DNA of 64,000 bases from JALORV01 sp963702595 (GTDB lineage Bacteria > Pseudomonadota > Gammaproteobacteria > Burkholderiales > Burkholderiaceae_F), in the NCBI GenBank assembly GCA_963702595.1, contig CAVPDC010000021.1, positions 50,504 through 114,503 on the forward strand. The letters are read 5' to 3'. This document shows, piece after piece, positions 1 through 9,041 of this stretch. Under the pieces are notes generated by a model. That model searched no databases. It worked only from the letters and a program-made list of their open reading frames with translations, and was not told the DNA's origin. How positions within the stretch are numbered: position 1 is the stretch's first letter; every line of letters begins with the position of its first letter. A program made the position numbers and the translations under genes.

Positions 1-836
1 ACACGCTGGCGAAGACGATCCGCGGCACGTTCAAGCGCATCCAGTTCACGCCGGACCTGCTGCCGGCTGACCTCGTCGGCACGCGCATGTACAACCAGAA
101 GTCGGGCGAGTTCTCCACGGTGCTCGGGCCGGTGTTCGCCAACCTGCTGCTCGCCGACGAGATCAACCGCGCGCCGGCCAAGGTACAGAGCGCGCTGCTC
201 GAAGTGATGCAGGAGCGCCAGGTCACGATCGCCGGCGAATCGCACAAGGTGCCGGAGCCGTTCCTGGTGATGGCCACGCAGAACCCGATCGAGACCGAGG
301 GCACCTATCCGCTGCCCGAGGCACAGGTCGACCGCTTCATGATGAAGGTGCTGGTCGGCTACCCGAACGAGGAAGAAGAGTTCGTCATCGTCGAGCGTGT
401 GACCGGCGCCGCGACGGCCGTCTCGGCGGTGTGCACGACGCAGCAGCTCGCTGAACTACAGCAGCAGTGCCGCAAGATCTACGTCGACCCGAACCTGATC
501 CAGTACGCGGTCAAGCTCGTCGCCGCGACGCGCCGCCCCGAGCAGTACGGGCTGAAGGATCTCGACCGCTACCTGACCTTCGGGGCCAGCCCGCGCGCGA
601 CGATCAACATGATCGAGGGAGCGCGTGCGATCGCGTTCCTGCGCGGGCGCGGCTACGTGCTACCCGAGGATGTCATCGACCTCGTGCCCGACGTGCTGCG
701 GCACCGGCTGGTGCTGAGCTACGAGGCGCTCTCGGACGGTCAGACGGCCGATGCGCTGATCATGCGAGTCCTAAAAACCATCCAGGCGCCGGAAGCGCCA
801 CTCGAAAGCCATGTTCGGGTGGCGGCGGGCGCCTAA
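1..836 (+). CDS. MoxR-family AAA+ ATPase (5' end outside window)
   Basis: MoxR-type ATPase, a chaperone-like AAA+ protein that in known systems matures metal enzymes or envelope complexes together with von Willebrand (vWA) partners. The reading frame is open from base 3, so the start and Walker A loop lie upstream of the window; 277 residues are visible. Walker B is LLLADEINRAPAK, sensor 1 is MATQNPIETEGTYPLPEAQ and sensor 2 is ASPRATINM. The stop lies 26 bases inside the next gene, and the order MoxR, DUF58, vWA is the standard one, so the three form an operon. The client is unknown. The CoxL-like gene at 3033 is a possible client by analogy with the coxD/coxE helpers of CO dehydrogenase (inference). 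Confidence 0.93.
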   Translation, partial: TLAKTIRGTFKRIQFTPDLLPADLVGTRMYNQKSGEFSTVLGPVFANLLLADEINRAPAKVQSALLEVMQERQVTIAGESHKVPEPFLVMATQNPIETEGTYPLPEAQVDRFMMKVLVGYPNEEEEFVIVERVTGAATAVSAVCTTQQLAELQQQCRKIYVDPNLIQYAVKLVAATRRPEQYGLKDLDRYLTFGASPRATINMIEGARAIAFLRGRGYVLPEDVIDLVPDVLRHRLVLSYEALSDGQTADALIMRVLKTIQAPEAPLESHVRVAAGA

Positions 837-1860
837 GCAGCCTGCGGTCGCCGGCACGGTCGCGCCCGGCGTCGGCGCGGCGGCCAATGAGGCCGTCGCG
901 GATGGCGCGCGCCTACGCCGCCGCAACGACCCGGAACGGATGCTGCGCCGGCTCGAGTGGACGGTGCTGCGCCGGCTCGACGGCTTGTTGCAGGGCGACT
1001 ACCGGACGCTGTTCCGCGGCTTCGGCCTCGACCTCGCCGACCTGCGCGAGTACCAGCTGAGCGACGACGTGCGCTACATCGACTGGAACGTCACCGCGCG
1101 GCTCGCGGTGCCTCATGTGCGCGAGTTCCAGGAGGATCGCGAGGTCGCCGCCTGGTTCCTGCTCGACCTCTCGGCCTCGGTCGACTTCGGCTCCGGCGAC
1201 GTGCGCAAGCGCATGTTGTCGACCGAGCTGGTGGCGGTACTGGCGCGGCTTTTCACGCGCTACGGCAATCGCATCGGCGCGGTGCTTCATGCTGAGGGCG
1301 TCGACGAGGTCATTCCCGCCCGCAACGGCCGCCGCCATGTGCTGCACGTGCTCGATCGCATCGGCCTGGTCGCTGCGCCGGCGCGTCGCCAGAACGGACG
1401 ACTGACCGATCTCTCGCAGCTCCTCGCCTTCGCCCAACCGGTCATCAAGCGGCGCTCGGTCGTGTTCGTCGTCTCGGACTTCATCAGTGCGCCCGGCTGG
1501 GGCCGGCGGCTGGCGCAGCTCGCCCGACGGCACGAGGTGGTCGCGGTGCGGCTCTACGACCCGCTCGAGGTCGAACTTCCGGACCTCGGGCTCATCGTCA
1601 TGCAGGATGCCGAAACCGGTGAGCAGCTCACGGTCGACACACACGATCGCGCGTTCCGCCGCCGCTTCGCCGAGGCCGCCGCGCGGCGCGAGGCCGAATT
1701 GCGCGCCGGGCTCGCGGAAGCGGGCGTGGATTGTCTTGAACTCGCGACCGACGAGCCGCTTGACGCCGCGTTGTTGCGCTTCACGCAGTTGCGCAAGCGG
1801 CGCAGCCAGCTTGCGGCCGGTGGCGTGCCGGCGATCGTGGCCCGGCGCCAGTTGCGCTGA
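811..1860 (+). CDS. DUF58 domain protein (vWA-like)
   Basis: DUF58 proteins are the usual second gene of MoxR operons and carry a degenerate vWA-like fold; their exact role is unknown. The 349-residue product has the family hallmark YQLSDDVRYIDWNVTAR near residues 90-106, followed by the vWA-like strand WFLLDLSASVDFGS. No signal peptide or membrane segment is obvious, which fits a cytosolic adaptor for the upstream ATPase. The ATG start overlaps the MoxR gene by 26 bases, implying translational coupling. The next gene begins 9 bases after its stop. The family assignment is secure; function is inferred only from gene order. Confidence 0.9.
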   Translation: MFGWRRAPKQPAVAGTVAPGVGAAANEAVADGARLRRRNDPERMLRRLEWTVLRRLDGLLQGDYRTLFRGFGLDLADLREYQLSDDVRYIDWNVTARLAVPHVREFQEDREVAAWFLLDLSASVDFGSGDVRKRMLSTELVAVLARLFTRYGNRIGAVLHAEGVDEVIPARNGRRHVLHVLDRIGLVAAPARRQNGRLTDLSQLLAFAQPVIKRRSVVFVVSDFISAPGWGRRLAQLARRHEVVAVRLYDPLEVELPDLGLIVMQDAETGEQLTVDTHDRAFRRRFAEAAARREAELRAGLAEAGVDCLELATDEPLDAALLRFTQLRKRRSQLAAGGVPAIVARRQLR

Positions 1861-1869
1861 CTCCGATGG

Positions 1870-2912
1870 GTGACAGCCTACGCCCTCACGTTCCTGTGGC
1901 CGCGGCTGCTGTGGCTGCTGCTGGCACTGCCGCTCGTAGTCGGGTTCTATGTCGGCGTGCTGGCCTGGCGCCGGCGCGGTGCGGCGCGCTATTCCAGCCT
2001 CGTGCCGGTCGACACCACCGGCACGGCCGCTGGCGTCGCGTCGTGCCGCCGCTGCTGTGGCTCGCGGGACTCGCGGCACTGCTGCTCGCGGTGGCGCGAC
2101 CGCAGGCCACGCTGACGCTGCCGTCGCGTGTCGACACGGTGATCCTTGCCGTCGACATGTCGGGCAGCATGAAGGCCACCGATGTCGCGCCGACGCGCAT
2201 GGCGGCCGCACGCGACGCCGCCCAGGCTTTCGTCAACGAACAACCGGAACACGTGCGCATCGGCGTCATCGGCATCGCGGCGGCCGCGGCCGTCCTGCAA
2301 TCGCCGACCAACAAGCGCGAAGACATCCTGGCGGCCATCGAAAGGCTCGAGCCGCAGCGCGGCACCGCGCTCGGCGGTGGCCTCGTCATTGCGCTCGACA
2401 CTGCGCTGCCCGGTGCGCGCATCGACGTCGACGGATTCATCAATCCGCGCAAGGACCGGCCGCCGCCGCTCGACAAGGCGAAGGACGACGAAGCCAAGTC
2501 CATCGCGCCCGGCGAGAACACGTCGGCCGCCATCGTCCTGCTGAGCGATGGCCAGAGCAACGTCGGGCCTGATCCGCAGAAGGCCGCGGAGCTCGCCGCG
2601 AAGCACGGCGTCAGGATCTACACGGTGGGGCTGGGAACGCCGGAGGGGACGGTCGTCAAGGTCGACGGCTGGTCGATGCGCACGCGGCTCGACGAAGACG
2701 CGCTGCAGAAGATCGCCTCGACGACGATGGGCGAGTACTTTCGCGCACCGAGTGCCAACGAGCTGAAGAAGATCTACCGTGCCCTGGGCTCGAAGCTGGC
2801 GTTCGAGAAGCAGCGGCCGACGGAAGTGACCGCGGTGTTCGCCGGCCTCGGCGCGCTGCTCGCGGCGGCGGCGGCCATGCTGTCGCTGCTCTGGTTCAAC
2901 CGTATCCTGTAG
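1870..2912 (+). CDS. BatA-like vWA membrane protein, apparent frameshift near 2025
   Basis: Membrane-anchored vWA protein of the BatA type, third member of the MoxR operon. A GTG start at 1870 gives the expected first membrane segment (FLWPRLLWLLLALPLVVGF), but this frame decays after LVPVDTTGT. The second membrane segment (PPLLWLAGLAALLLAVA) and everything after it lie in another frame, which has its own unlikely Ala/Arg-rich start at 1866. Joining the frames at about 2015-2030 restores a full-length family member of about 347 residues. The MIDAS motif is DMSGSMKATD, with the later motif LLSDGQSNVGPDP. A C-terminal hydrophobic helix (about residues 320-345) precedes the stop. The frame change may be a sequencing indel; the gene may be intact. 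Confidence 0.85.
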
Positions 2913-3032
2913 CCAGCACGCCACGCCTCGGCGGTGCGCGATACATAGTGCGCACCTGTACGGCAAGCCACTAGACTTTCTGCCCCGGTCGCGCGGCGCG
3001 TGTATTGAAACCTCCGGAAGGCGAATGGATTC

Positions 3033-5336
3033 ATGGTGAAGTTCGGCATCGGGCAAGCGATCACGCGGCGCGAAGACGACCGGCTGCTGACGGGGCAGGG
3101 GCGCTTCGTCGACGACATCCGCATGCCAGGTGCGCTGCATGCGATGTTCGTGCGGTCGCCCTATGCGCATGCCCGCATTGTCTCGATCGAGAGCGCGGAA
3201 GCGCGCGCGGCCGAGGGCGTGGTGGCGATCCTGACCGGCGCCGACCTGCAGGCCGACGGCGTCGCGCCGTTCCCTGCAAACCCGATGCTGAAGCCCGCCG
3301 CCGGCAAGCCGGCGACAACCGCGCCGTTTCATGTGCTCGCGGTCGATGCGGTCCGCTTCGTCGGCCAGCCGGTGGCGGTCGTGCTGGCCGAATCGCGCGC
3401 GGCGGCGGAGCGGGCGGCCAACCTGGTGACCGTCGACTGCGAGCCGCTGTCGGCCGTCGCAACGCTCACCACGGCGCTTGCGCCGGATGCACCTCTCGTG
3501 TGGCCCGATGCGCCGGGCAATGTCGCGGGGTCCGCGAGCTTCGGCGACCGCGACGCCTGCGATCGCGCTTTCGCCGCCGCGAAGCACGTCACACGTATCA
3601 CGGTCGATAACCAGAGGCTGTCGCCGGTCACGCTCGAACCGCGCGGCTGCGTGGCGGAGTTCGACGCAGCGTCGGGCCGGCTCACCTTCCACGCGACCTC
3701 GCAGAACCCGGCCAGCTTCCAGGCCACGCTGGCAAAGATGCTGAAGCTCGCGCCGGAGCACGTGCGCGTGGTCGTGGGCGACGTTGGTGGCGGCTTTGGC
3801 ATGAAAGCGCTGGTGCATCCCGAGGACGTCGTGTGCGCCCATGCCGCGCGCAAGCTGGGGCGACCCGTGCGCTGGCGCGCGACGCGACTGGAGGAGTTCC
3901 AGGCAGCGAGCCATGGGCGCGACCAGCGCGCCGAGGCCGAGCTCGCCTTCGACGCCGACGGGCGCATCCTGGGCATGCGGGTGCGCATCGTCGGAGCGCT
4001 CGGCGCCTACGGCCATGGCGCCGGCGCAGCGATTCATCTGGCGATCGGGCCCAAGGTCACGACGGGCGTGTATCACGTGCCGGTGCTCGACCTGCAGGCA
4101 AAGGCCGTGCTGACAAACACCAACGTCATCGGCGCCTACCGCGGCGCCGGTCGGCCGGAGGCGATCTACCTCATCGAGCGACTGATGGACCGCGCGGCGG
4201 CGGAGCTGAAACTCGATCCCTCCGAACTGCGCCGCCGTAATCTCGTGCAGCCCACGCAGATGCCTTATCGCAACGCGATGGGTGAGACGTTCGACAGCGG
4301 CGATTTTCCGAACCTGCTCACCAAGGCGCTGGCGGCAGCCGACTGGGCAGGATTCAACGGACGCCGACGCGACTCCGAGGCGCGCGGCAAGCTTCGTGGC
4401 CGCGCGGTGTCGACCTTCCTCGAATGGACCGGTGTCGTGCACGAGGAGACCGTGCGCCTGCACGTCGAGGGCAACGGGCGTGTGCGCGTGTTCACCGCGA
4501 TGCAGGCGATGGGCCAGGGCATCGAGACCAGCTACGTGCAGATCCTGGCCGAGACCCTGCAGGTCGACCCCGACCGCATCGAGATCGTGCAGGGCGACAG
4601 CGACGTCGCGCAGGGCATCGGCAGCATGGGGAGCCGATCGCTCTACATCGGCGGCTCGGCCATGCAGACCGCCTCGCAGCAGGCCATCGACGTGGGCCGC
4701 GACCTGGCCGCCAAGGCGCTCGAAGCGCCCGAGGTCGATCTCGTATACGCCGAAGGACGCTACAAGGTCGTAGGCACCGACCTCGGCATCGACCTCACCG
4801 CGGTGGCGCAACAACAGCCCGAGCAGCGCATCGCAGTGACCACCGTGCAGAAGGTCGGCGGTCCGTCGTGGCCGAATGGTTGCCACGTGTGCGAAGTGGA
4901 GATCGATCCCGAGACCGGGCATGTCGAGATCGTTCGTTACACGACCTATGACGACGTCGGCCGCGTGATCAATCCGCTGATCGTCGCCGGGCAGGTGCAT
5001 GGCGGTATCGCCCAGGCCGTCGGCCAGGCACTGCACGAGCGGGTCGTCTACGACATTGAGGGCCAGCTGCTGACGGGCTCGTTCATGGACTACGGCATTC
5101 CGCGCGCCGACGACCTACCGGAGTTCTCCACCCACACCGACGAATCGCAACCGTGCAAGATCAATCCGCTCGGTGCCAAAGGCGTCGGCGAACTCGGCAC
5201 TGTCGGCGCCACGCCGACCGTCATCAACGCAATCGTCGACGCGCTGGGCCACCTCGGGGTCGACGACATCTCGATGCCGGCCACGCCGGAGCGCGTGTGG
5301 CGAACCATACGTGCCGCGAGTCGGGCGCCGACGTAG
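3033..5336 (+). CDS. Molybdopterin-binding large subunit, CoxL/xanthine dehydrogenase family (form II-like)
   Basis: Large, molybdenum-cofactor-binding subunit of the xanthine dehydrogenase / CO dehydrogenase family; 767 residues, the usual length. Family landmarks are GDVGGGFGMKALVHPED (about residue 250), the active-site loop AYRGAGRPEA (about residue 368) and the catalytic glutamate loop KGVGELGTVGATP near the C-terminus. True CO dehydrogenase has AYRCSFR in the loop; AYRGAGR belongs to the form II or aldehyde-oxidase-like group, so CO oxidation is not supported. The FAD subunit (CoxM) and the 2Fe-2S subunit (CoxS) that normally accompany it are absent on both sides within this window. It follows the MoxR operon by 120 bases. 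The substrate is unknown. Confidence 0.9.
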   Translation: MVKFGIGQAITRREDDRLLTGQGRFVDDIRMPGALHAMFVRSPYAHARIVSIESAEARAAEGVVAILTGADLQADGVAPFPANPMLKPAAGKPATTAPFHVLAVDAVRFVGQPVAVVLAESRAAAERAANLVTVDCEPLSAVATLTTALAPDAPLVWPDAPGNVAGSASFGDRDACDRAFAAAKHVTRITVDNQRLSPVTLEPRGCVAEFDAASGRLTFHATSQNPASFQATLAKMLKLAPEHVRVVVGDVGGGFGMKALVHPEDVVCAHAARKLGRPVRWRATRLEEFQAASHGRDQRAEAELAFDADGRILGMRVRIVGALGAYGHGAGAAIHLAIGPKVTTGVYHVPVLDLQAKAVLTNTNVIGAYRGAGRPEAIYLIERLMDRAAAELKLDPSELRRRNLVQPTQMPYRNAMGETFDSGDFPNLLTKALAAADWAGFNGRRRDSEARGKLRGRAVSTFLEWTGVVHEETVRLHVEGNGRVRVFTAMQAMGQGIETSYVQILAETLQVDPDRIEIVQGDSDVAQGIGSMGSRSLYIGGSAMQTASQQAIDVGRDLAAKALEAPEVDLVYAEGRYKVVGTDLGIDLTAVAQQQPEQRIAVTTVQKVGGPSWPNGCHVCEVEIDPETGHVEIVRYTTYDDVGRVINPLIVAGQVHGGIAQAVGQALHERVVYDIEGQLLTGSFMDYGIPRADDLPEFSTHTDESQPCKINPLGAKGVGELGTVGATPTVINAIVDALGHLGVDDISMPATPERVWRTIRAASRAPT

Positions 5337-5440
5337 CTATCGTCCGCAACGGGGCCGACTCGGGCTGAGCTAGAACTCGCCTGCCGCCGGCTGAGCCGTC
5401 GCGTGGACCGAGTTTCGGGCGTCTGGACGCCCTCCCCGGC

Positions 5441-5476
5441 TCTGTATAACGTTGGAATAACGTCGACGCGTAAAGA
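5441..5476 (+). promoter_or_regulatory. Putative SARP/BTAD-type operator and -10 before the regulator gene
   Basis: Two identical heptamers ATAACGT are separated by four bases, so the TAAC cores at 5447 and 5458 are 11 bp apart, one DNA turn. A -10-like TAAAGA lies at 5471-5476, ten bases after the second TAAC core. SARP regulators are known to bind such 11-bp-period direct repeats just upstream of the -10. A related pair occurs at 8980-8994. It sits about 145 bases before the BTAD regulator start, consistent with autoregulation. Binding is inferred, not shown. Confidence 0.45.
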
Positions 5477-5619
5477 TTGCTCGATCCGCTCGGATGGAGC
5501 CAGACTTGGGTGTCGCCCGGTTGCGCGGCGCGTCGGCCGTTGCGCTGAGATCGCGTCTTCGCGACCGCCAGCACAGCGGGACGCGTTTGCGCCTCGCGTT
5601 TCGTTTTGCGGACCTTGCA

Positions 5620-8600
5620 ATGGCACTGCCGGCGGATCGGGTGCGGGACGGGATTCAGCCGGTCGCAGCGGTGCGACTGTTCCTGCTCGGCACGCCGCGC
5701 CTCGAGCTCGTCGATGGCACGCAGGTGCCGCTCGAGCGGCTGCTCGCCGCCCTGCTGGCCAAGCTGGCGATCGACGGACCGATGCCGCGCGCCCATGCCG
5801 CCGGCCTGCTCTGGCCGGATGCGGACGACAAGGGCGCGCGCAACAATCTGCGGCAACGGCTGTTCCGTCTGCGCCAGGCTGCGCAGCGCGACGTGGTGCG
5901 GCCCGACGCGACGCTGGCGCTGGCCGACGGGGTCGAACATGACCTGACCGACCTGACGACACGGCTGATCGCCGATCCCGATGCCGCGAGCGGCGAGTTG
6001 CTCGGAACAGTTCGCCTTGACGAGCTTGAGGCGCTTGCCGACTGGGTTGCGATCGCGCGCGAGCAGTGGGCCGTCGCGCGACGCAATGCGCTGGCCGAGA
6101 TTGCATCGCGCCTGGAGTCCGATGGGCGGCTGGCGGCAGCGCTGCGCTATGCCGAGCGGCTGGTGGCAGACGCCCCGCTACTCGAACATGCGCATCGGCG
6201 GCTAATGCGGCTGCATTACCTGCGCGGTGACCGCGCCGCGGCCCTGGGCGCGTTCGAGCGCTGCCGGGAGGTTCTCAAGCGCGAACTCGATGCCGATCCG
6301 GGTCACGAAACGATTGAACTCGTGCGCTCGATCGAGGCCAGCGCCGCCCCGACGCGAACGGTCAGGGCCCGACCCGTCACTGTTTTGCGACCGCCGCGCC
6401 TGGTCGGCCGCGAAATCGAATGGAAAGTCATTGATCAGTCCTGGCAGCAGCGCCGCGTCTGCCTGCTGGTCGGCGAGCCCGGCATCGGAAAGACTCGACT
6501 GGCGGGCGACTGGTCGGCGGCCACCGACGGCGTGCAGCTGGTCGGAGCGCGGCCCGGTGATGCGCGCGTCGCGCACGCATTACTGGCCCGTTTCCTGCGC
6601 GCGTTGATCGAGACATGGGGGGTGCCGAAACCGGCGTGGGTCGTGACCGAATTGGCGCGCCTGCTACCAGAGCTCGGTGCAGTGCCGAAGGCCAAGTCGC
6701 AGCCGCTCAAACTGCACCAGGCCGTGGCACAGGCGCTGGCGGACATGGCTGGCGCCGGGCTGACGGGGCTGGTGATCGATGACCTGCAGTTCGCCGACGA
6801 GGCGTCGGTCGAGGCCTTGTTGTGGCTGATGACGCAGGACCTCGGTCGAGGCCTGCCGTGGCTGATCACCCTGCGAGCAGGAGAAGTCCCGGCCGCCGTG
6901 AGCGAGTGGCGGTCGAAGGTCGACGCCAGCGCCCTGATGCAGATCGATCTCGGGCCGCTCAACGACGACGCGGTCCTGATGCTGCTCGAATCGCTCGCGA
7001 TTCCCGACTTTGATGTCGCAGCGTGGGCCACGCCGATGGCACGCCATACGGGTGGCAACCCAATGTTTATCCTAGAGACGCTGTTGGCCATGCTCGCGCA
7101 CGGGACGCCCCAAGTCGAGATGGGCGCCATGAGGCTGCCCGCGCCCGCGAACGTCGGGCAACTGATCGAGCGTCGACTGAATCAGCTCACGGCGCCAGCA
7201 CTCCGACTGGCGCGCGTGGCGGCGCTCGCGGGGCAGGACTTCAGTGTAGAACTGGCCGCGGCCGTGCTACGGCAGCATGCCCTGGACATCGTCGATGCGT
7301 GGCGCGAACTCGAAGTCGCGCAAGTCATCCGCGACCGGGGCTTCGCGCACGACCTGATCCATGAAGCCACTCTGCGCTCTGTGCCGCAAGCGATCGCGCG
7401 TGTCCTGCACAAGGACATCGCGGACTATCTCGACGCGCACGAGAGTCAGCCGGCTCGAACCGCAAGCCACTACTTCGAGGCTGGAGAGTGGAGCAAGGCT
7501 GGCGCCCACTACCGGGTGGCGGCCGACCGTGCGCGCAGCATCGCTTTCGGAGCCAACGCGGCCGATCTGTATCGGCTCGCTGCGGCCAGTTTCGAAAAGG
7601 CTGGCCAGCGCACGGATCAGGTCGACGCGATGCGAATGCTGGCGACCTGCATGCAGTTCATGAAACGCTTCAACGACTACGCGGCGATGGCCCAGGAGAT
7701 TGACGCGATTGCGGTGACGCCGAGGGAACGGCTGTGGGCGATCGACGTGATGGCGAAGAGCCGGTTTGAGCTCATCCACGACGCCGAGTCGATCCAGCTT
7801 ATGCGCGAGGGCCGGCTGCTCGCGCGCGATCTGGGAGACGCGGTCCTCGAAGTCAATCTCGGCGAGTGGGAAGCCCTCGCGCTTAGCTTCCGGGGTCGGC
7901 AACAGGAGGCACTCGAGATCGGCAAGACGCTGCTCGCGTTCATCGAAGCGAATCCGCAGGATGATTCAATAGCTTTGCGCAAGCGCCAGTATGCGTACCT
8001 GCTCGAAATGGACAACCAGTTCGAAAGGGCGGTGGAACTGCTGGAGGATGCGGACCGACGCGCGCGGACGGACGGCGACCTTGGCCTGGTCAGCGAAATC
8101 CAGGTAATTCGCGGCGCGTGCCTGTACAACCTGGGCCAGATTGAGGCTGCGATCGACGAATACCAGGCAGCGCGTCGCCTGCAGATCGAAGGTGCTGGTG
8201 GATCGCAGTCATGGACCACCTATGACGTGATGCTCGGGAGGTATTTGCAGGAGGCCGGGCGATTTCGCGAAGCGTACCAGTTGCTGGCCAACGCGCTGGA
8301 AACAAATGGTTCGAGCGATGGCTGGTTTCGCGCGCAGTGCAATGCCACGCTTGCGCACTGCTTCGTCACCCTCGGGCAGACTGCCCGGGCGAAGCGCCTG
8401 CTCGGAACCGAGGCCCCGGCCGATGCGATGGCCCACGTCATGTGGCTGATCGCGAAAGTGCGACTCGCGCGAGATGAGGGCCGACCGGTCCGGCCACTGC
8501 TCGATGAGCTTGAACAGCTGGCGGTCGCGAGCCCACGTTCGGAACGGCTGCTATGGCAGGTGCGCATCGAGCAGGCGCGCGAACTGGAGGGTGATGACGC

Positions 8601-8982
8601 TGTTGCCTTGGCTCGGCAGGTGGCCGAGCAGAGCCTGGCCAAACACACCTACTCGGCGTACTTGCCGGCCACGGTGGTGCTGACCGACGCGCTGCGCCGC
8701 GCGGGGCAGTTCGATCAGGCCGTTGCCGCGGCGCGGGCCATCGTCGACCAGTTTGCGACCCGTGCGGAAATTGGCATGTATCCCGCCGAATGCTGGTGGT
8801 TGATACACCAGGCGCTTGACGCAGGTGGTGACCGCGCCGGCGCCCGGGCAGCGCTGCATCGCGGCGCGCACTGGGTGCAGGCCACGGCGGAAGCCCGTGT
8901 ACCGGATGAGTTCAGGTCCAGTTTCCTCGAACGCAATCCGGTCAATCGCGGGCTGCTGACAACTCTGACGCGGACCCCGTAA
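5620..8982 (+). CDS. BTAD-domain (SARP-like) transcriptional regulator with AAA ATPase and TPR-like C-terminus
   Basis: Large one-protein regulator of 1,120 residues. The N-terminal 95 residues form the SARP-type winged helix (ARNNLRQRLFRLR is the recognition region). A bacterial transcriptional activation domain follows to about residue 245 (EALADWVAIAREQW, then paired TPR-like helices). An ATPase domain has Walker A VGEPGIGKTRLAGDW near residue 285 and Walker B LVIDDLQFADEAS near 387. The remaining half is helical and TPR-like, as in MalT/AfsR-type signal integrators. The frame is open back to an ATG at 5494, but the first 42 residues of that form are Arg-rich and look non-coding; ATG 5620 starts just before the winged helix. 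It stands before a run of secreted-protein genes and is their likely regulator. Confidence 0.85.
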   Translation: MALPADRVRDGIQPVAAVRLFLLGTPRLELVDGTQVPLERLLAALLAKLAIDGPMPRAHAAGLLWPDADDKGARNNLRQRLFRLRQAAQRDVVRPDATLALADGVEHDLTDLTTRLIADPDAASGELLGTVRLDELEALADWVAIAREQWAVARRNALAEIASRLESDGRLAAALRYAERLVADAPLLEHAHRRLMRLHYLRGDRAAALGAFERCREVLKRELDADPGHETIELVRSIEASAAPTRTVRARPVTVLRPPRLVGREIEWKVIDQSWQQRRVCLLVGEPGIGKTRLAGDWSAATDGVQLVGARPGDARVAHALLARFLRALIETWGVPKPAWVVTELARLLPELGAVPKAKSQPLKLHQAVAQALADMAGAGLTGLVIDDLQFADEASVEALLWLMTQDLGRGLPWLITLRAGEVPAAVSEWRSKVDASALMQIDLGPLNDDAVLMLLESLAIPDFDVAAWATPMARHTGGNPMFILETLLAMLAHGTPQVEMGAMRLPAPANVGQLIERRLNQLTAPALRLARVAALAGQDFSVELAAAVLRQHALDIVDAWRELEVAQVIRDRGFAHDLIHEATLRSVPQAIARVLHKDIADYLDAHESQPARTASHYFEAGEWSKAGAHYRVAADRARSIAFGANAADLYRLAAASFEKAGQRTDQVDAMRMLATCMQFMKRFNDYAAMAQEIDAIAVTPRERLWAIDVMAKSRFELIHDAESIQLMREGRLLARDLGDAVLEVNLGEWEALALSFRGRQQEALEIGKTLLAFIEANPQDDSIALRKRQYAYLLEMDNQFERAVELLEDADRRARTDGDLGLVSEIQVIRGACLYNLGQIEAAIDEYQAARRLQIEGAGGSQSWTTYDVMLGRYLQEAGRFREAYQLLANALETNGSSDGWFRAQCNATLAHCFVTLGQTARAKRLLGTEAPADAMAHVMWLIAKVRLARDEGRPVRPLLDELEQLAVASPRSERLLWQVRIEQARELEGDDAVALARQVAEQSLAKHTYSAYLPATVVLTDALRRAGQFDQAVAAARAIVDQFATRAEIGMYPAECWWLIHQALDAGGDRAGARAALHRGAHWVQATAEARVPDEFRSSFLERNPVNRGLLTTLTRTP

Positions 8983-9011
8983 CACTTCAATAACGCCGAT
9001 GCCCCTACGTT
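8979..9011 (+). promoter_or_regulatory. Putative SARP-type operator before the secreted-protein genes
   Basis: GTAACAC and ATAACGC repeat with the TAAC cores at 8980 and 8991, again 11 bp apart. The block AATAACGCCGATGC (8989-9002) matches 12 of 14 bases of 5456-5469 upstream of the regulator gene. A weak -10-like TACGTT follows at 9006-9011. The first core overlaps the TAA stop of the regulator gene. The site is 40 bases from the ATG of the first secreted protein, suggesting that the regulator controls this operon (inference). Confidence 0.4.
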
Positions 9012-9041
9012 TGCGCCTGGACTCTTGGGCGAGGGGCGACG

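Noticed and set aside
1989..5036. A 1,015-codon open frame on the minus strand opposite the vWA and CoxL-like genes
   Set aside because: Its product is His/Arg/Asp-rich low-quality sequence mirroring a GC-rich gene on the plus strand that has clear family motifs; it is an antisense shadow.
5494..5619. Longer N-terminus of the BTAD regulator from the ATG at 5494
   Set aside because: The 42 added residues are Arg-rich and unlike the family; the putative -10 at 5471 would leave almost no leader.
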